Shown here: one piece after another, positions 12,650-26,141 of the stretch
How the letters are laid out: the number at the start of each line of letters is the position of its first letter
Numbering within the stretch: the first letter of the stretch is position 1
Assembly (NCBI RefSeq): GCF_019649055.1
Contig: NW_026570222.1
Coordinates: 3,596,001 to 3,660,000 of the forward strand
DNA from: Paramacrobiotus metropolitanus
Lineage: Eukaryota > Tardigrada > Eutardigrada > Parachela > Macrobiotidae
DNA length: 64,000 nt
Direction: 5' to 3'
The notes under the pieces: generated by a model
The model's database searches: none
Told to the model about the DNA's origin: nothing
Seen by the model: the letters and a program-made list of their open reading frames with translations, nothing else
Position numbers and translations under genes: made by a program

Positions 12650-14182
12650 TTACGGGTTTGCATTAGCTAGCTGATTGTTCATTTCGTCAAACTGAGCAAC
12701 TAATTTTTCCGGAATATCAATCTGTCGTAAATTTTGCATATTTTCCGGAGGTTCATCACTAATTAAAGGATCCACAACGTTTTCGCAGGCCAATATCACG
12801 GCGGCGTCCTTTTCAACCTTATGCAATTCGCGCAAGATGTAATACACGCCGTTATCTTTTAGGGTCTTCCGTCCCGCAACCGTACAACATAACTAGAATA
12901 CAAGGATTTATTTATCAGTTAGAACAATTTTCTTGAGTCGAAAGACGTTTGATTCGAACCTGAAGTAGAGTTTCAAGCAATACAACGCGCAAGGCGCTCT
13001 CGGGTTCCCTCGCCTTGTGTTCCGGTAAATACTGCAAATCAATTGGTAATTTCTCCATTTCATCTTCATCCAGCTCTTCTGGACCAGCAAGCGGCAACAA
13101 CAGACAAGGAAGAAGCCCAACTTCTTCGCTTAACAGCCACGGATGCACATCTACAACGAATCGCAATAATCAATATGTACCGCTCACGGATCGGTATCCA
13201 GGAGCAATTACTTATAAGCACGCTACAGTGATAAGTAAGTTATTTTTTAAACAAATTACGAACATCCAAACAAGTATGGGAAAAAAACTGTCAGCCAAAT
13301 TTTGCACAACTACAAGTAAGTAGTACACTAAATATCCACTACAGTGAGGGGCCCGAAGAAAAAGGGAGATGATTAACTTATCACTAGTCACTATTCAAAA
13401 AGTGCGCATGATCATTCAGGAAAGGGTTCTGTGCAGAAAACTATAAACCGGGAGAGTGTAAGGATGACAGACGCTATAAAAAATTCAAACGCACCCGGAT
13501 CAAACGAACAATTGCGCACTAGCCGCATCACGGCCGCACGAATGACGACAGGGAATTTTTGATCCATAAAAGGTAACAAACGCTGAAACACCAAGCGCTG
13601 ATGGTCCAGTAAAAATCTTCGGAATTCCGTCAGCCTGCTCAAATTGACCAGCAACGAGGGAAAAAATACCAACTGCACAGAGCTGGGATCGCGATTAGCG
13701 GCATCAAAATGGCCAAGCAGAAATCTCCACTGTTCGTGGCTAATACTGCTAAATACCTCCTGTGCCGGTATCATCCGCTGCGTAAGATTGTTCAAAATGG
13801 CGAATGTCTTATTCAACAAAGAAAAATCCTTTAACGCAGGGTTCTCATTGAAAGATAATAGGGCTGCGCATATGCATTTGCGTAATGCAATAAACGTCTC
13901 CAAACTCCTGTCGCCGTCGTGAGACGATATGTTCACCAAAATTTCCAGGAGGTAGCTTTGCTGTCGTATTTCTAACGGTGCATCCTTTTGGAAATCAATC
14001 ATGCCGATAAGCTGTGACACCAAATCAGAATGAGCTGCGACGTTTTCCAGATTCGCCGGTACGCATGTTGCTTCAGCGAGGCTCCGTAGAGCGATAGACA
14101 TCAGTGGAGCGTTTGTTTGATGGGTCTTCAATAGGCCTACCATTTCATCCAGGCTAGTGGACGTGGTCTTTCCAGGCTCCAT
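12650..14182 (-). CDS. HGH1: HGH1 homologue (eEF2-folding cochaperone)
   Basis: Three exons (14182–13495, 13150–12960, 12892–12650) give 373 residues, close to the ~390 of the human protein (FAM203/BRP16). The strongest match is in the C-terminal half: HPWLLSEEVGLLPCLLLPLA, GPEELDEDEMEKLPIDLQYL, then YYILRELHKVE and the DEPPENMQNL segment, all hallmarks of the DUF383/DUF384 pair. The N-terminal part is helical and armadillo-like. In yeast and human cells HGH1 binds nascent elongation factor 2 and helps the TRiC chaperonin fold it in the cytosol. Both introns are short with consensus ends, and all phases agree. The start is the first in-frame ATG and is preceded by ordinary leader-like sequence. 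Confidence 0.93.
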
Positions 14183-15393
14183 GATGAGGCACCCGTACTT
14201 GGAATGTTGTTCCTGAAATTGCGGAACGAATCAGTGTCCAAAATTTACAGCACAGCAATGTGACAACATGTGCAATGTGACAGCATGTGTATTATTTATG
14301 TCTATGTAGATATATAGATATGCCTGTTGCTGGTGCCACAGATAGGTTGCGTAACGCGTGTTCTATCGGGACGTATTACTTACTGTGCTCCTATCTACTC
14401 GATTATATGTATTGTTCAGAACTTCGGAGCTATTCCTGAGTTCAAAATGATACCATTCTATAATAACAAGTTATGAATATGCCCTAAAACAATTCACATA
14501 GTTATTCTACCTAGTGCGAATTATAAAACTAAACCTCAAACTTCCTGACAAAAAAATTAAAGAAACGGTGAAACAGCTGTTCTCAAACGAATTTTTAGAT
14601 TTAAAATTTTAATAGGTGAGTTGACACAAGTGTACCTGCCACCCGCACAACGTACGCCCAAGGTAGCTTGACTTTTAACGGGAGGCAGTCGAATAAAGGA
14701 CGTAATGTACTGACTGGCCCCCATTTGGCCATTTCCGAAAAACAGAAAAAGGTTCTTCAGTTAGGACACTTATTATTATTATTAGTCTTATTAGGTATCA
14801 GCAGCTTTTCCCGGACATATCCATATCGAAGCATCATCTGGTGAAATTGGTAGAAATCTGTTTACAATCCAATAAGGGAGTGGCTGAGGTAAGAAACGAG
14901 CGCTTGCTTGATGTGGCAATGTCAGGGTTAGAAGTTGGTGCCTGACAAAATTATAGAAGCACCACTGTCGCACTTGCTGGAGCTTTGGAGCGAGTGAAGA
15001 CAAGGCAGCCATCTTGTCATTTGCCGTCTGACAGTTTCTCATAATTTCTGATTACTTACTTTCAGCAGTTTTTTTATTAACTTATTTTGAACGGTAATGC
15101 AGCGAATGTGGCATTAGCGTGTCCGTTCGTCAAGTATAGCGAAGGGCTGGAATTTGGCTTTTGCACACAGCTGGCATTGTCCTTGAGTCATCTTTTGTGG
15201 CTTCAGTGTAATTTGGCTAGTTTACTCCTTTGACAAGTAATTTTATTGACTCTTCCAACTTTCCTGGGCTTCACAAAATAGGAACGAGTCCTTTTAAATT
15301 TAAACAAATAGTTCCGAAAGTTGAAAAGCCTTAACGCTTTGGGCTGATGGAATTTTTGGTCTTCGCTCTTTAGTGCTGTAACTGGTGATCGAC
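14183..15393. other. Intergenic between HGH1 and SPT6, with one small open frame
   Basis: This stretch separates the divergently transcribed HGH1 and SPT6 genes. It holds a minus-strand open frame at 14791–15042 (listed separately) and otherwise no recognised feature. The ~350 bp before the SPT6 ATG must carry its promoter; no motif can be named with confidence. Confidence 0.4.
14791..15042 (-). CDS. Hypothetical small protein
   Basis: An ATG-to-stop frame of 83 codons, divergent from SPT6. A second ATG at codon 11 precedes a basic, hydroxylated, Leu-rich segment (SSLAPKLQQVRQWCFYNFVR) that could be a mitochondrial targeting or membrane-associated helix, followed by a Pro-rich stretch (FLPQPLPYWIVNRFLP). 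No family is recognised. It could be a real short gene, one exon of a larger gene, or chance. Confidence 0.3.
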   Translation of the reverse strand: MRNCQTANDKMAALSSLAPKLQQVRQWCFYNFVRHQLLTLTLPHQASARFLPQPLPYWIVNRFLPISPDDASIWICPGKAADT

Positions 15394-18300
15394 ATGGCTC
15401 AGTTTTTGGATCATGAAGCCGAAGAGGCGTCTTCTGACGAAGAATTGGAAGATGACGAAGGAATCCGAAGGAAGAAGGACAAACCGAAGAAGAAAAAGAA
15501 GGTTATTGACGATTCGGAAGATGAGGACGAGGACGAAGAGATGGACCCAACGGCAGCGGCCGAATTGGCGAATTTTATTCAGGACGAAGTTGACGAGCCA
15601 GAAGAGGATGCAGGCGTGGGAGACGATGGGGAAAAGCGGAAACATGAGGACGATGAGTTTGAAATGGAAGATCTCGAGGAAGAAGATTACGATTTGATCG
15701 AAGAAAATTTGGGCATTCAAGTACGTGCCTCGATCAGTTCCAGCTGTTCTCCTTTTCTCAAAGTTTGTTTTACGTTCTTGCCCTTGAACCTGGTGTACTT
15801 CTGCAATTTGTTCAAAATTAAACGATGTTCGATGCAACAGCTTTTATGCTTCCAATGACATCATCTTAAAATTTACAGAATTACCGTTGCTTTAAGGTGC
15901 CGCGTTCTAGCACGTGGCAAATCTGGTCGTCGGACCCCAATCCTTTGTAATTTTCAAGATTAAATTAGTTTTAGAATTAGAACTAGAGCCAAAATTTATA
16001 GCTCATGTTTCATTAATTATATGGTGTAGGTAATTTTTTGCACCAGCCAACTTATGCTGATGCTGCTGTTTCGCTGATAGATCAACAGACGAAAACGACG
16101 CAGAGTACGTGCTGTGGAAGACGACAGCGACGACGAGAAGGAGAGAAAAGACCGTGATGCCATCGCTAACGAACTGTTTGAGGAGGGTGATGAAGCGGGA
16201 ACGGCGCCGGTTCGAACCCAGGAAGATAAGCCGCGTACAACAGTGGCGGATGAAGAGATTGACGAAGAAGGAGAATCCGACAGCGACTCCTTCATTGTCG
16301 GGGACGACGGCGAACCTATTAAACATCGTCGTGCCAAAGCCGACCGCTACGAAGATGCTGCTTTGCAAGAAGCCCAGGAAATTTTTGGCTTGGATATTGA
16401 TTATGCAGATTTCCTGGATCAAGGAGATGAGGAATACGATGAAGATGGCGAAGTATAACTGGCTGATAATATAATTTTTTTAATAGGCCATTAAACTTGG
16501 GATGTCTAAAGAAGTTAGTGGTCTTAAGTCTGAATTGAATGTTGATATTAGAACTCATTAAATAACGTGTTAGTTAATTCTTGCATTTTGGTATTATCAG
16601 TTGCCAAAAACATACAATTTTTATGCTAGTATGAGGAAGAAGACGAAGACGGAGAGATTGTCAGACCACAGCGCAGTCGGAAAACGAAGAAGAGTGTCAT
16701 GGACGTCTACGAGCCGAGTGATCTGGAGCACGGTTTGCGAACTCGGTTGGACAACGAAATTCGGATGGCTGATATTCCAGAAAGGTATTTATACGGATCT
16801 CAAGAAATCATTTTCGATCAGCATGATGACCATACACAAATAGGTATGTGACATTTGTAACCATTTCCTGCAGATTTCAGTTGCGTAGCATTCCCGTTGA
16901 ATCCCCGCCAGAGGACCGAGCGGCTGCTGAGCTGCAAGACGAAGCTAGGTGGATTTATTGCCAGATGTTTGTGGATGAGAATACAAGCAATCAGGTTATC
17001 TAATGCGTTTTGAGTGCATTTCGCATTATTTTGCCTTTTTAAATCTCGCTACACATCGGAGTGGTTAAAATTGGCAGACTCAGTTCAGTCATTTTAACTG
17101 TTGATTTGTAAAATCTACCCCTTTGTTGCGTCTCTTATAGGACTTGCAGCCAGTTTCGTTTAATCTAACGGATCTCTTTTTTTGTCTATTGCAGAAAGAG
17201 GCCGAAAAGCTGAAAAAGCAGATGGCTAATCCAGATTACAAGGAGGAAAGTTACCAGAATCTAGAAATTCCTTCGGAAGAACAGAAAATTAATCGTATTA
17301 AGGATATCCTTGATTTCATTCGAAACCAGTTTCTCGAGGTATTCTTATTCGCATTGTACTTTTGAGTGAAATGCTACAGTTATATTCATATTTTCAGGAC
17401 CATTTCATTGCGACGTACCGTAAAGAGTATCACATGAGCGCTGTCAACTACATGGCCGTAAACCAAGGCCAGAAAGACCCGAGCAAGCGCATGAAAGACG
17501 ATCCTTATGGTTTTAATGCTGAAGATATCCGAGAGATCTACGAAAGAGATTTAAATTGGATGCAGCTGCAAAAACGGCGATCAAACTTGTTGAAGCTTGT
17601 AACGAAGATGCAGAGTTATTTAAATGCCAAACGAATGAATCAGCCGGAACTTTTTCAAGGTAACTTCCACGTGATTCGTAACTTCGCTTTTTATTGTATA
17701 GAATCATTCTGATGTTGTTACGGCTGTTTTAATTTGAACAAAATTTTCGAAGATTCGGATGAGATTTCCGACGAAACAGTGGACTTCATCCGCAATGCCA
17801 CTTCCATTACGGAACTGCAGGATCGGTTTATTGAACTGAAATTGACTTACGGACAACATTTTCCCAATCTTTTGAAAATGGAGCCAAAGAAAAAAAGTGG
17901 GGCAGTTGCATCTGCAAATGGCGAATTGGATGCTGCCTTGGGAAACGGTGACGCACCAGTTGCCGAGGAAGGTGACGCTACCGCTGAGGCCATAGGTGAA
18001 GATGCTGCAGAAGTGGCGCGGTTAAAAAGAGCCAGAAGGACGGATCCATATTTCATCTGCAAGGAAGCTGGATTAGGTGAGTCCTAAATATCAGTATGAT
18101 AACATAATAAGTATATGTGCTTTTTACGTCGGTCTGCACACAGATGCAGACTTAACACTATGTATGAAAAGAAGAAGACTAGTCTTCGCATAGGAATAGT
18201 GTTAACGTCTTGTTTTTGCTTTGTCTATGGAGATTTGTAACCAAAATGTTACGCGCCTTTGATTCGCCCATTTTAGGGGAGTGGTTTAGTATTTTCCAGA

Positions 18301-21300
18301 GGGCAAAATCCTGCAGAGCGCAGTGAGTCATCCATACATAAAGATACTGTACACGTTATGCATACAAAGACTAAGTATATACGGCTTGTTTTTGAATGGT
18401 TAATACTTTTTAAGAGGGTAATTTAGCATTGCTGGCAGTGTAACTGTGCAACCATCCACAGTTGGTTTAGTTACTTAAGTAAGCCGCTGACCGCTGGTTG
18501 CGTTCCACACTCCATCGAATGAAACGCTAGCTTTGTGTGTTATCGACTCATTCAATTTTGCTGAATCACCCAAGCATGGACTTTGTAAGGATATTAGCAG
18601 TTACATTCAACGAAAAAGCCAAAAACACTTAGCAAAAACAAATTCTAAATTAGAAAAACAGCTGAGTGTTTTTAGAACATGCTGAATTTCTAATTTTAAA
18701 TTTTCTAATTTAGAACTTGCCTTTTCATTTAAAACCGATCAAGGGAAAATTCTGATTGCCGGTTCCCGAGCACCATAAAAACTGAAGGCGGTGGCTGTGG
18801 AGTAAAACGTACAAAATCGATTTTGCATTCTAATCACTTACTCAAAATGAACTTAAACGTTTCATAAGCGTGATTCCGCATGTTTTGAAATTTCCTGGCA
18901 GCGACAAAAGTTGTCACAGAAAGCAGCATGTTCTAAATTTTTGAAGTTGGATTGTTTTAAACAATGACTGATCGAGCCACAAGAGTTGGAGTCATCTTGC
19001 AAGTACGAGAAAAACAACCAGCCGTGAGAAACTGCATTAAACCGTCGCCTGTTTGCGATTGCGTCAGTTACAGTGCACCTGTTAGCGGGTTTTTTCAAAA
19101 TATCAAATTTTTGATTTTGGTTCAATCCACACCAAAGGGGCTAATTTCAATATTTCAGGCAGGAAATGGGTGCTAAAATGAGCACATTCTCGTTCCAGCA
19201 GCACGCTGCTGGAATGAAAATCTTCGAAATTTCGTAACTTTGTTATTTTCCGTGCTGAATTTTTCTATATGCGCTTAAGAAATTTAAAATAATATATACT
19301 ATTAGGAAGAATAACTGATTTTCTGGTTTGATCTCAAGGTTTGGCACTCAGAGCATACGTGCTTAGCATAGCCGCCTATGAGAAATCTCGAATGAGTCTT
19401 CCATAGACAGGTACTTATGTTAGCAGCAAAGGCTCACAGTGAATAACCCGAAAACAACTGAGAATCAGTTTTTTTGCCTAACGGTATGCGTTATTTTGTT
19501 TTTTTTAAGCTTATACAAAAGAATTTAACACTAAAATTTATAAAATTACGAATTTTTGAAGATTTTTATTCCAGCAGCGTGCTCCATGGGCCGCCGCACG
19601 CGTACTTCAGCTACGTTGCTGCTAGACAGCTGGCAAAATTTTGCCAGCGGCCCAGCAGTATGGCAAACAAAATCAACAATAAATTTAAGAAATAAGAATG
19701 GACTGCTTTGTAAATAGTATGCTCTCGTCGTACATTGTATAGTACTTAGCTACCCTCCAAAATTGTTGCAGAACAGGTGCGTGTCACAATTTGGTTACTG
19801 ACTCCCGTACACTGTTCAGAAACAAGCCGTATAATTATAGACTATAGAACGTCTCATGTATTCTCGATATATACCACGACCGACGGAACTATTTCCGCGA
19901 GGAAATGCCACGAAGTGTTTTTTGCTACAACGAATAAAGTGTTATGCTATGTCATGTCTGGTGAGGTCTTGGTAAACTGAACGTTCATTATCCACATACT
20001 TTGCTCTTTTGTCTTAGATAAATTTGTAAACAAGTTCGGTCTGACTGTCGAAGAGTTCATTGCCAATGTGGACAGCGATTACACGGTGACGGAGCCAGAT
20101 CGAGATCAACCTGATCCGGAAATACTGGCCGAAGGATTTGTCTCTCAGTAGGCTATGGTTTTGCATCCTTTCTCATGTACAGGTTTTATCCTTTCGGTTT
20201 TGTTATAGGCGCTTTCCAACAGCGAACGACGTTTTAAACGGCAGTGTTTTTATGCTGGCTTCCTCGATTGCTCGCAGTGCAAAATTTCGCGCAATTGTCA
20301 GAAAAAAGTATTTTGAATATGCCGTCGTCAATGTCCGGGCTACGAACAGAGGAATCAAGGTACGATGGCATAGGTTTGGCAATTGTGTCAGTGTATTTTG
20401 AATTTCAGAACTCTTTTTGTAGGAAATTGATGAGAATCATCCCTGTTTTCCGATGAAGTTTTTGAAGAATAAGCCGATAAAATCGCTCCAGGATGATCAG
20501 TACATCAAGTTGTTACAGGTGTGTCTGATCGACCTTTGGTGTGTCTTTGCTGTTCATGTACTGATGTAGTGTTTAATGTTTTAACAGTCTAAGCAAGAAG
20601 GCCTTTTGGAAGTTGAAATCGGCGTGGGCCCAAACGAAAGCGGCAACGATCCTCTGTTTGCCAGCATTGTTGCGTTTTTCACAGTGGTACGTTACCGTAC
20701 GTACATGCTTTCCAGGATACTTTCCGTAGTGAACCTTTTTTTAAAATTTAATTGTTCAGGATGAATTTGGCAAGGACATTCAGTCATGGAACGTCTACCG
20801 GTCGAAAGCAGTGGAGAAAGCATTGAAGGGGTTTTTATACCCGGTATTTGCCAAAGAAGTCCACGAAAAGTTGATGGCGGAAGCGAAAGTTTTTGTTAAA
20901 TTAAACATCCGAAGAAACCTTTTCGAATGGATCAATATTGCGCCATACACCAGAAATGTCGAGACAAGTGGGGAGAAAGATCAGTGGGATAATTTGTGGG
21001 ATCTCTCCAACGGCATCAGAGTTGTCGGAGTGGCTTTTGAAAATAATTGGTATGTTTATGTTTAAAAATCTGCTTAACAAAGCGTGTTTCAGGGGTGAAT
21101 ATTTGCATTTTAGGGATCAACCAGGATTTGCTGTAGCTACAGATGCATACGGCGATGTGATCGAAAGCATCAAGCTTCCGACTCTACTGAACGTTAGGAA
21201 AAAAGTCGGCGAACGTGTCAATTCCGATGATATAGCGAAGCTTATGGATTTCATTTTGGAGCGAAGGCCCCACGTTATTGCTGTTGCTTCCGAATCAAGG

Positions 21301-24300
21301 AGAGCTATAGACGTTCGAATTGCGATTCACAGTAAGTCTGTTTCGTGGTACTGTAAATAATTATGTTTGTGTTTGACACCTCTGAGTCTACTCCTGCTAG
21401 CAGTTATACTGAATTATGCTCCTTGTCAGTGCAGTATTATGTACGGAAATTTTTGTTGACTAGATGCAATTGATCGGCTTCGTCATGAAGAAAAGCTTCC
21501 GGATATTCAAGTTGAAGTTGTGGATAATCGACTCAGCTTGTTGTATCAGAATTCTGAAACTGGACGGGCGGAATTTCCAAATTATCACCCAATTCAGCGA
21601 CAGGCTGTTTCCATCGCACGTCGCTTGTTGGATCCTCTGCTGGCTTTTGCTCAGTTGTTCAATCTGGATGATGACCTGCTGAACTTAAACATCCATCCAC
21701 TTCAGGTGACAACATTCCGACTTTTTTCGAATAATATTTTACAGAAGTACTGTATATTTTAACATACCTACGCTTTGGTACAGGGCCGCGTTTTTAGCGA
21801 AGTTATATTTTTGTAGGAGGTTTAAACGTACGATTTACCTCAATTACCATATTTCTCGAATGTTTTCAGCACTATAACGAAAACATTACTGAAGTCAGTT
21901 TTTTAAATTATAAACTACTGGAGCCAAAATCGGATTAGCAATTTTAACTTTACCTAAACAAGTCATTGCGAGATGCTGATATATAATTCCGAGTATGAAA
22001 CAATAATTTCTGAACTTTACAGAACATGTTGTCAAAGGACGAATTCCGTCGCACTCTGGAAGTTGAATTTGTCAGGCGGGTTAATGAAGTTGGAGTTGAT
22101 CTTAACGAATGTGTGAACCATCCAGCAACTCATGGAAACGTCGTACAGTTTGTTTGTGGTTTGGGACCGCGGAAGGCTCAGCGTCTGCTTAGTTTGGTTA
22201 AGCAAACTGGTGTCATCGTCAGCAGGAATCAACTGGTGATGGTGTGCCGTTTGGGACCTAGGGTACGTTTTATGCAAATTTTTTTCAAATGTTATTATCG
22301 TATGATATTTTCTCAAGTGTAATTTTTGGTCCAACTGCCTGCAGGTCTTCATTAATTGCGCTGGATTTTTCAAGATTAATGTGAACGATCTAAGTGATAC
22401 TGTTACTGGAGAGCAGTACGTTGAGGTTAGCTTAAGTTCTCTCTGACAACTGTTATACGATAAATGACCTTCTAATCTGAAAGTGGTCGTTGTTGTTCTG
22501 GATATATAGCCACTCGATGCTACTCGAGTTCATCCGGAAACTTACGACTGGGCTCGTAAAATGGCTGTCGATGCTCTGGAATACGATGAATCCAACGAAG
22601 GTGCCAATCCAAGCGAGGCTTTGCAAGAGATTCTTGACAATGATGCCGCCAATAAGAAATTATGGGAACTTGATTTGAACGCTTTTAGCGAGGAACTAGA
22701 GCGTCAGGTTTGTTTTATCGCGGCTGAATCATAATCACTGGCTAAATTATAAGGGGAGTTGCTCTATATATTTTAGAATTTCGGGAATAAGAGGATTACG
22801 CTTTTGGATATTCGCCATGTTTTGACTAAATCTTTTGCTGATTACCGACCGCTTTATGAAAGCGCAATACAGAATGCATCGCTGATGTTCCAGCTCATAA
22901 CAGGGGAAAATTCGAAGGCCTACGTTCCTGAGCGGTTGTTTACAGTTACGGTATGCGCGTAGTAATAACTGTTAGTAATAACTGTTACGCCAGATGTTAA
23001 TCAGTTTTTGATACTGACATTCGCCAAACAAATGATAAGTAAAGCGATTGAAAATTATCTGCAGGTTACGGGATTTTTCTATCATCGTTCCGATAAGAGT
23101 GAAGACGACCTAAGGTCAGACAGCTGGCGTGACGATGCGAAGTACGTTAGGAAACGAAAGAATGAAACATGGTACTGCGCGCGTTGTCGACAGCGAGATT
23201 TCGCCTCAAAATTGGAGGTGATCGGTCATATTCTGGATGAGCCCAGCCAATGTCCCGGGAAAATTGCTGGAGTCAAAGTAGCTCTGGATAATGGAGTGAC
23301 AGGAGTGATTAAGTTGCAGAATATTAGCGATAAATACAACAGCGAAGAAGAATTCTTTCCTCAGGATCGGGTTAAAGTAAGGCACTAGTTTCTTAGGGCA
23401 TGTTTGCGAATTGTAGTAAACGATATTCTGTTTAGGTTGGAATGGTTATCCATGCCCGCTTAGTAGGCGACTTTTCAGCTGAGAAGTTCTACGGCGAGTT
23501 TACATGTAAAGGTTCGGATTTGGCTAAAGACAAGTCGGTTCGAGATGCGTTCTATGATCCGGCAGCAGAGAAAACAGCCGTGGATAAAGAAATTAAGAAA
23601 CAACAGAGACGAGCACCGAAAATGTAAGTTTTGTACGGCACATTTCATTGCTTGTGGCACTGTGGATTCATTCGAAAATAGTTCATTCATTTCAAAGCAC
23701 TGTTTTATAGAAATTATCTGAAGCGTGTTATTGCCCATCCGTCTTTCAAAAACTTTGATTATATGGAAGCAGAAAGCTATCTTAAGACGCAACCGCTGGG
23801 TGAATGTGTAATACGTCCTAGCAGCAAAGGCAATAACAAACTGACTTTGTCATGGAAAGTCGCGGAAGGCATTCATGATCACGTGGAGATTGTTGAACAA
23901 GAGAAGGAAAACGTTTTTAGCCTTGGCCAGAAGCTGGTCATCGGTGATGAGGTTAGAGCTGAGGATTTGCCATATTTTATGATTATCTCTGCAGCATTTT
24001 CGTTGCAGACTTTTGACGATCTGGATGAAATTCTAGCACGATATGTGCAGCCAATGGCTGTATTTGTTAAGGTACATGAGGTTTTCAGATTTTAGTTAAA
24101 TCCGAAGTTTACAGATTGTGTAGAAACTTACTGCGAACTGAATCTGTTTAGGAAATCATGGACCACAAATACTACGTCGATTCGCACTTCGGCCAACCGA
24201 CAACTCACGCTGCGCAGCGGACCGTTATCGATGCATGGCTCCGGGAAGAAAAGTCCCGCAATCCGGCCCGCATTCCTTTTTGTTTTAGTGCTTTTGCCAG

Positions 24301-25347
24301 TTTACCCAGAAGATTCTTCTTGTGCCACTTGCCTCGACAGAACGTTCGTGAGGAGTTCGTAACCGTGACGCCGGCAGGATACATTTACCGTCGCCAACCG
24401 CTCTCCAGTATGCTGAAGTTGCTTGCGTACTTCAAAAATCATTTCCAGGAACCACCACCAGGTATGGTTTTGTGCATTAAAAGCCTCTTTACACGCGTTC
24501 TTCACTTTTCAAGCGCAATCTGCTGTTAGCTTCCTTGAATACTCCGCACGGTACTTCTGTTACACCGGGCACTGGATCGATGTTGATAACACCTACTCCG
24601 TCTCACATGGGAGTTCCAAACATCGCCCATTTAACAAGCGTCGTACAAAATATGCCGCAGCACGTCTGGGATAAGCTTAAAGTCGCTGGGGTGAGCGATA
24701 AGATATTTTCATAGTTTTATCGTGAAAATACTGAATGGAGTGCTGGATGCATTACTTTGTTCGTGAGTTTGTTGACTGAAGTTAACTCTGTGTATGGTAT
24801 AAAAGGAAAAACATTACGTATGATGTTAAAGTTGGAATCCTGCGAATTATGAGTAGAAGTGCAGCCTTATATCTGTAAATTGGGAAATATGGTTGCAGTT
24901 TAACTATTAAACTCACTCTGGAAGTAACTGAATTTGATACCTCTACAGACGACTGCCATGTCTGCTACTCCGATGACGTTCGCCACTCCCCGGACTCCGA
25001 GCGGCAATGCTAATGCGGCGGCTGTCCATCAGACACCGGCCGGCGTCACTCCCTCGGGATCGAGCGTGGCGGGAACGACAGCCTGGAGCTCGGCGGCGAA
25101 GATGTGGCAGCAGGCTATGACGGGTCAGCCATCGGGGGCCACTCCGGCAACCCCGCAGTCTGTGGGTGCCACGCCAGCCTCATCGACCAACTGGAGTGCG
25201 GCAGCCGCTGCCTGGGTTAACAAGTCTAACACGGCGGCCCCCGCGGGCAATGCTGCTGAAGAGGGGGCCACACCGACAACGGCGGCGGTGTCGGCGTGGA
25301 TGGCCGCGGCGCGCAACCGGAATCCAGGCGATGCCACTCCGCGCTGA
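15394..25347 (+). CDS. SUPT6H: Transcription elongation factor SPT6
   Basis: Twenty-four exons with consistent phases give 1784 residues (human ~1726). Exon limits: 15394–15720, 16081–16452, 16630–16784, 16874–16994, 17195–17338, 17398–17659, 17753–18076, 20018–20147, 20209–20359, 20423–20518, 20588–20686, 20760–21049, 21114–21331, 21464–21705, 22023–22262, 22345–22425, 22510–22707, 22777–22950, 23065–23376, 23436–23623, 23711–24071, 24152–24461, 24530–24690, 24949–25347. Order: acidic N terminus; helix-turn-helix core; YqgF-like domain ([28 protein letters not shown]); helix-hairpin-helix ([14 protein letters not shown]); death-like region ([20 protein letters not shown]); a C-x2-C pair (WYCARC) before an S1 domain ([16 protein letters not shown]); tandem SH2 ([25 protein letters not shown]); and a Thr-Pro/Ala-rich tail. 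SPT6 is a histone chaperone that travels with RNA polymerase II; the tandem SH2 binds its phosphorylated Rpb1 linker. Start: the ATG of [11 protein letters not shown]. Confidence 0.97.
18621..18715. repeat. Nested inverted repeats in SPT6 intron
   Basis: TTCTAAATTAGAAAA (18643–18657) is exactly complementary to TTTTCTAATTTAGAA (18701–18715). A second pair, AAAAACACTTAGC (18621–18633) and GCTGAGTGTTTTT (18661–18673), matches at 12 of 13 positions. The two pairs interleave, so only one hairpin can form at a time. This may be debris of a small element. Confidence 0.6.
19200..19583. repeat. Inverted repeat, arms ~125 bp (foldback-like element)
   Basis: The left arm (about 19200–19326, starting AGCACGCTGCTGGAATGAAA) is similar along its whole length to the reverse complement of the right arm (about 19458–19583), down to a shared AACTGAT(T)TTC/TCTCAG end. 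The arms have several mismatches and small gaps and are separated by ~130 bp. This is the signature of an aged foldback or MITE-type insertion inside the SPT6 intron. No target-site duplication could be fixed. Confidence 0.6.
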
Positions 25348-26141
25348 ATGATTCCGTAGATTTTGTTGTGCTTTTGCAGTTTTCTGCGTTGCTGGCGCGA
25401 ATGGTAGCTGTTATTGCGCAGTGTTCGTATTCGTACCCGTGGTTTGATGCAACGGGATTTGACCCTCCAGGCAAGACGTGTGGACTTTATATCGTTGTGT
25501 AAGTTTTTGGTTTTCCCAGTAACGAATTGACGCTGTAAGGACAGATACATTTGGTATGATTGTTCTTTCGGTAGCGGTTTTTTTAGAATCTTATGTTAAC
25601 GACTGTGTTAGTGTTGCTGGTATTTCGGTGTAAAGATTGCTAGAACTTTCGCAATTTGTCTGAGGAGATCAATAAAATTGTTAATCGAAAATCGAAACGA
25701 ACACAATAATTCAGATGCCGAGAAACGATCAAACGAATACAACTAATCGACAACCGCCTCGAATGGCGGCTCGCTTGGTACACGCGTTTTCTCAACGACG
25801 CTCGGACTTCAACTGATTTGAAAAATTTACGGTACCATTACAAAATTTAACATTACAAAATTTACGGTCACACCAGCGTATTAAGTACTTGCATTTCGCT
25901 TATCAACAAAGTGGTTCAGAGCTTTTTTTGACGGTTTGGTTTTGTTGATGTCCCTTCTTTTCACAGTTATAGGTCTGCTAGTAGCCTAGTTTGCTCTGCA
26001 CCACCGTAGCTTCGCGAATCCACTGCAGTTTGCACAGCAATCAGTCGATTGAATTCTCTTCACATCTCAAGAACCGACTTGGTTTGATCCGTTATCAACG
26101 GAATTTGGATACAGATTGTTACCGGTTGACGGTATTGTAGA
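25348..26141. promoter_or_regulatory. SPT6 3' UTR and SNRPF upstream region
   Basis: AATAAA at 25671–25676 is a canonical poly(A) signal for SPT6, about 325 bp past the stop. The next ~450 bp up to the SNRPF ATG must hold the SNRPF promoter and 5' UTR; no specific element is named. Confidence 0.5.

Larger units (their letters stand above)
18077..20017 (+). other. Long SPT6 intron 7
   Basis: At 1,941 bp this is by far the largest SPT6 intron (most others are 50–130 bp). It begins GTGAGT and ends TTTTGTCTTAG. It contains no open frame with protein character but is rich in inverted repeats: a paired 15-bp arm set at 18643–18657/18701–18715, a larger inverted repeat at 19200–19583, and a perfect 20-bp palindrome GCTGGCAAAATTTTGCCAGC near 19630. 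The extra length is most easily explained by insertion of foldback-type elements. Confidence 0.7.

Noticed and set aside
15370-15837. 155-codon minus-strand open frame opposite the SPT6 start
   Set aside because: It is antisense to the acidic, Asp/Glu-rich SPT6 N terminus, which naturally gives Ser/Phe/Leu-rich open frames on the other strand.
16205-16222. GGTTCGAACCC, resembling a tRNA B box
   Set aside because: It lies inside SPT6 exon 2 in the coding frame, and no A box or cloverleaf surrounds it.
25125-25550. 141-codon minus-strand open frame
   Set aside because: It is antisense to the low-complexity Thr-Pro/Ala-rich SPT6 tail.
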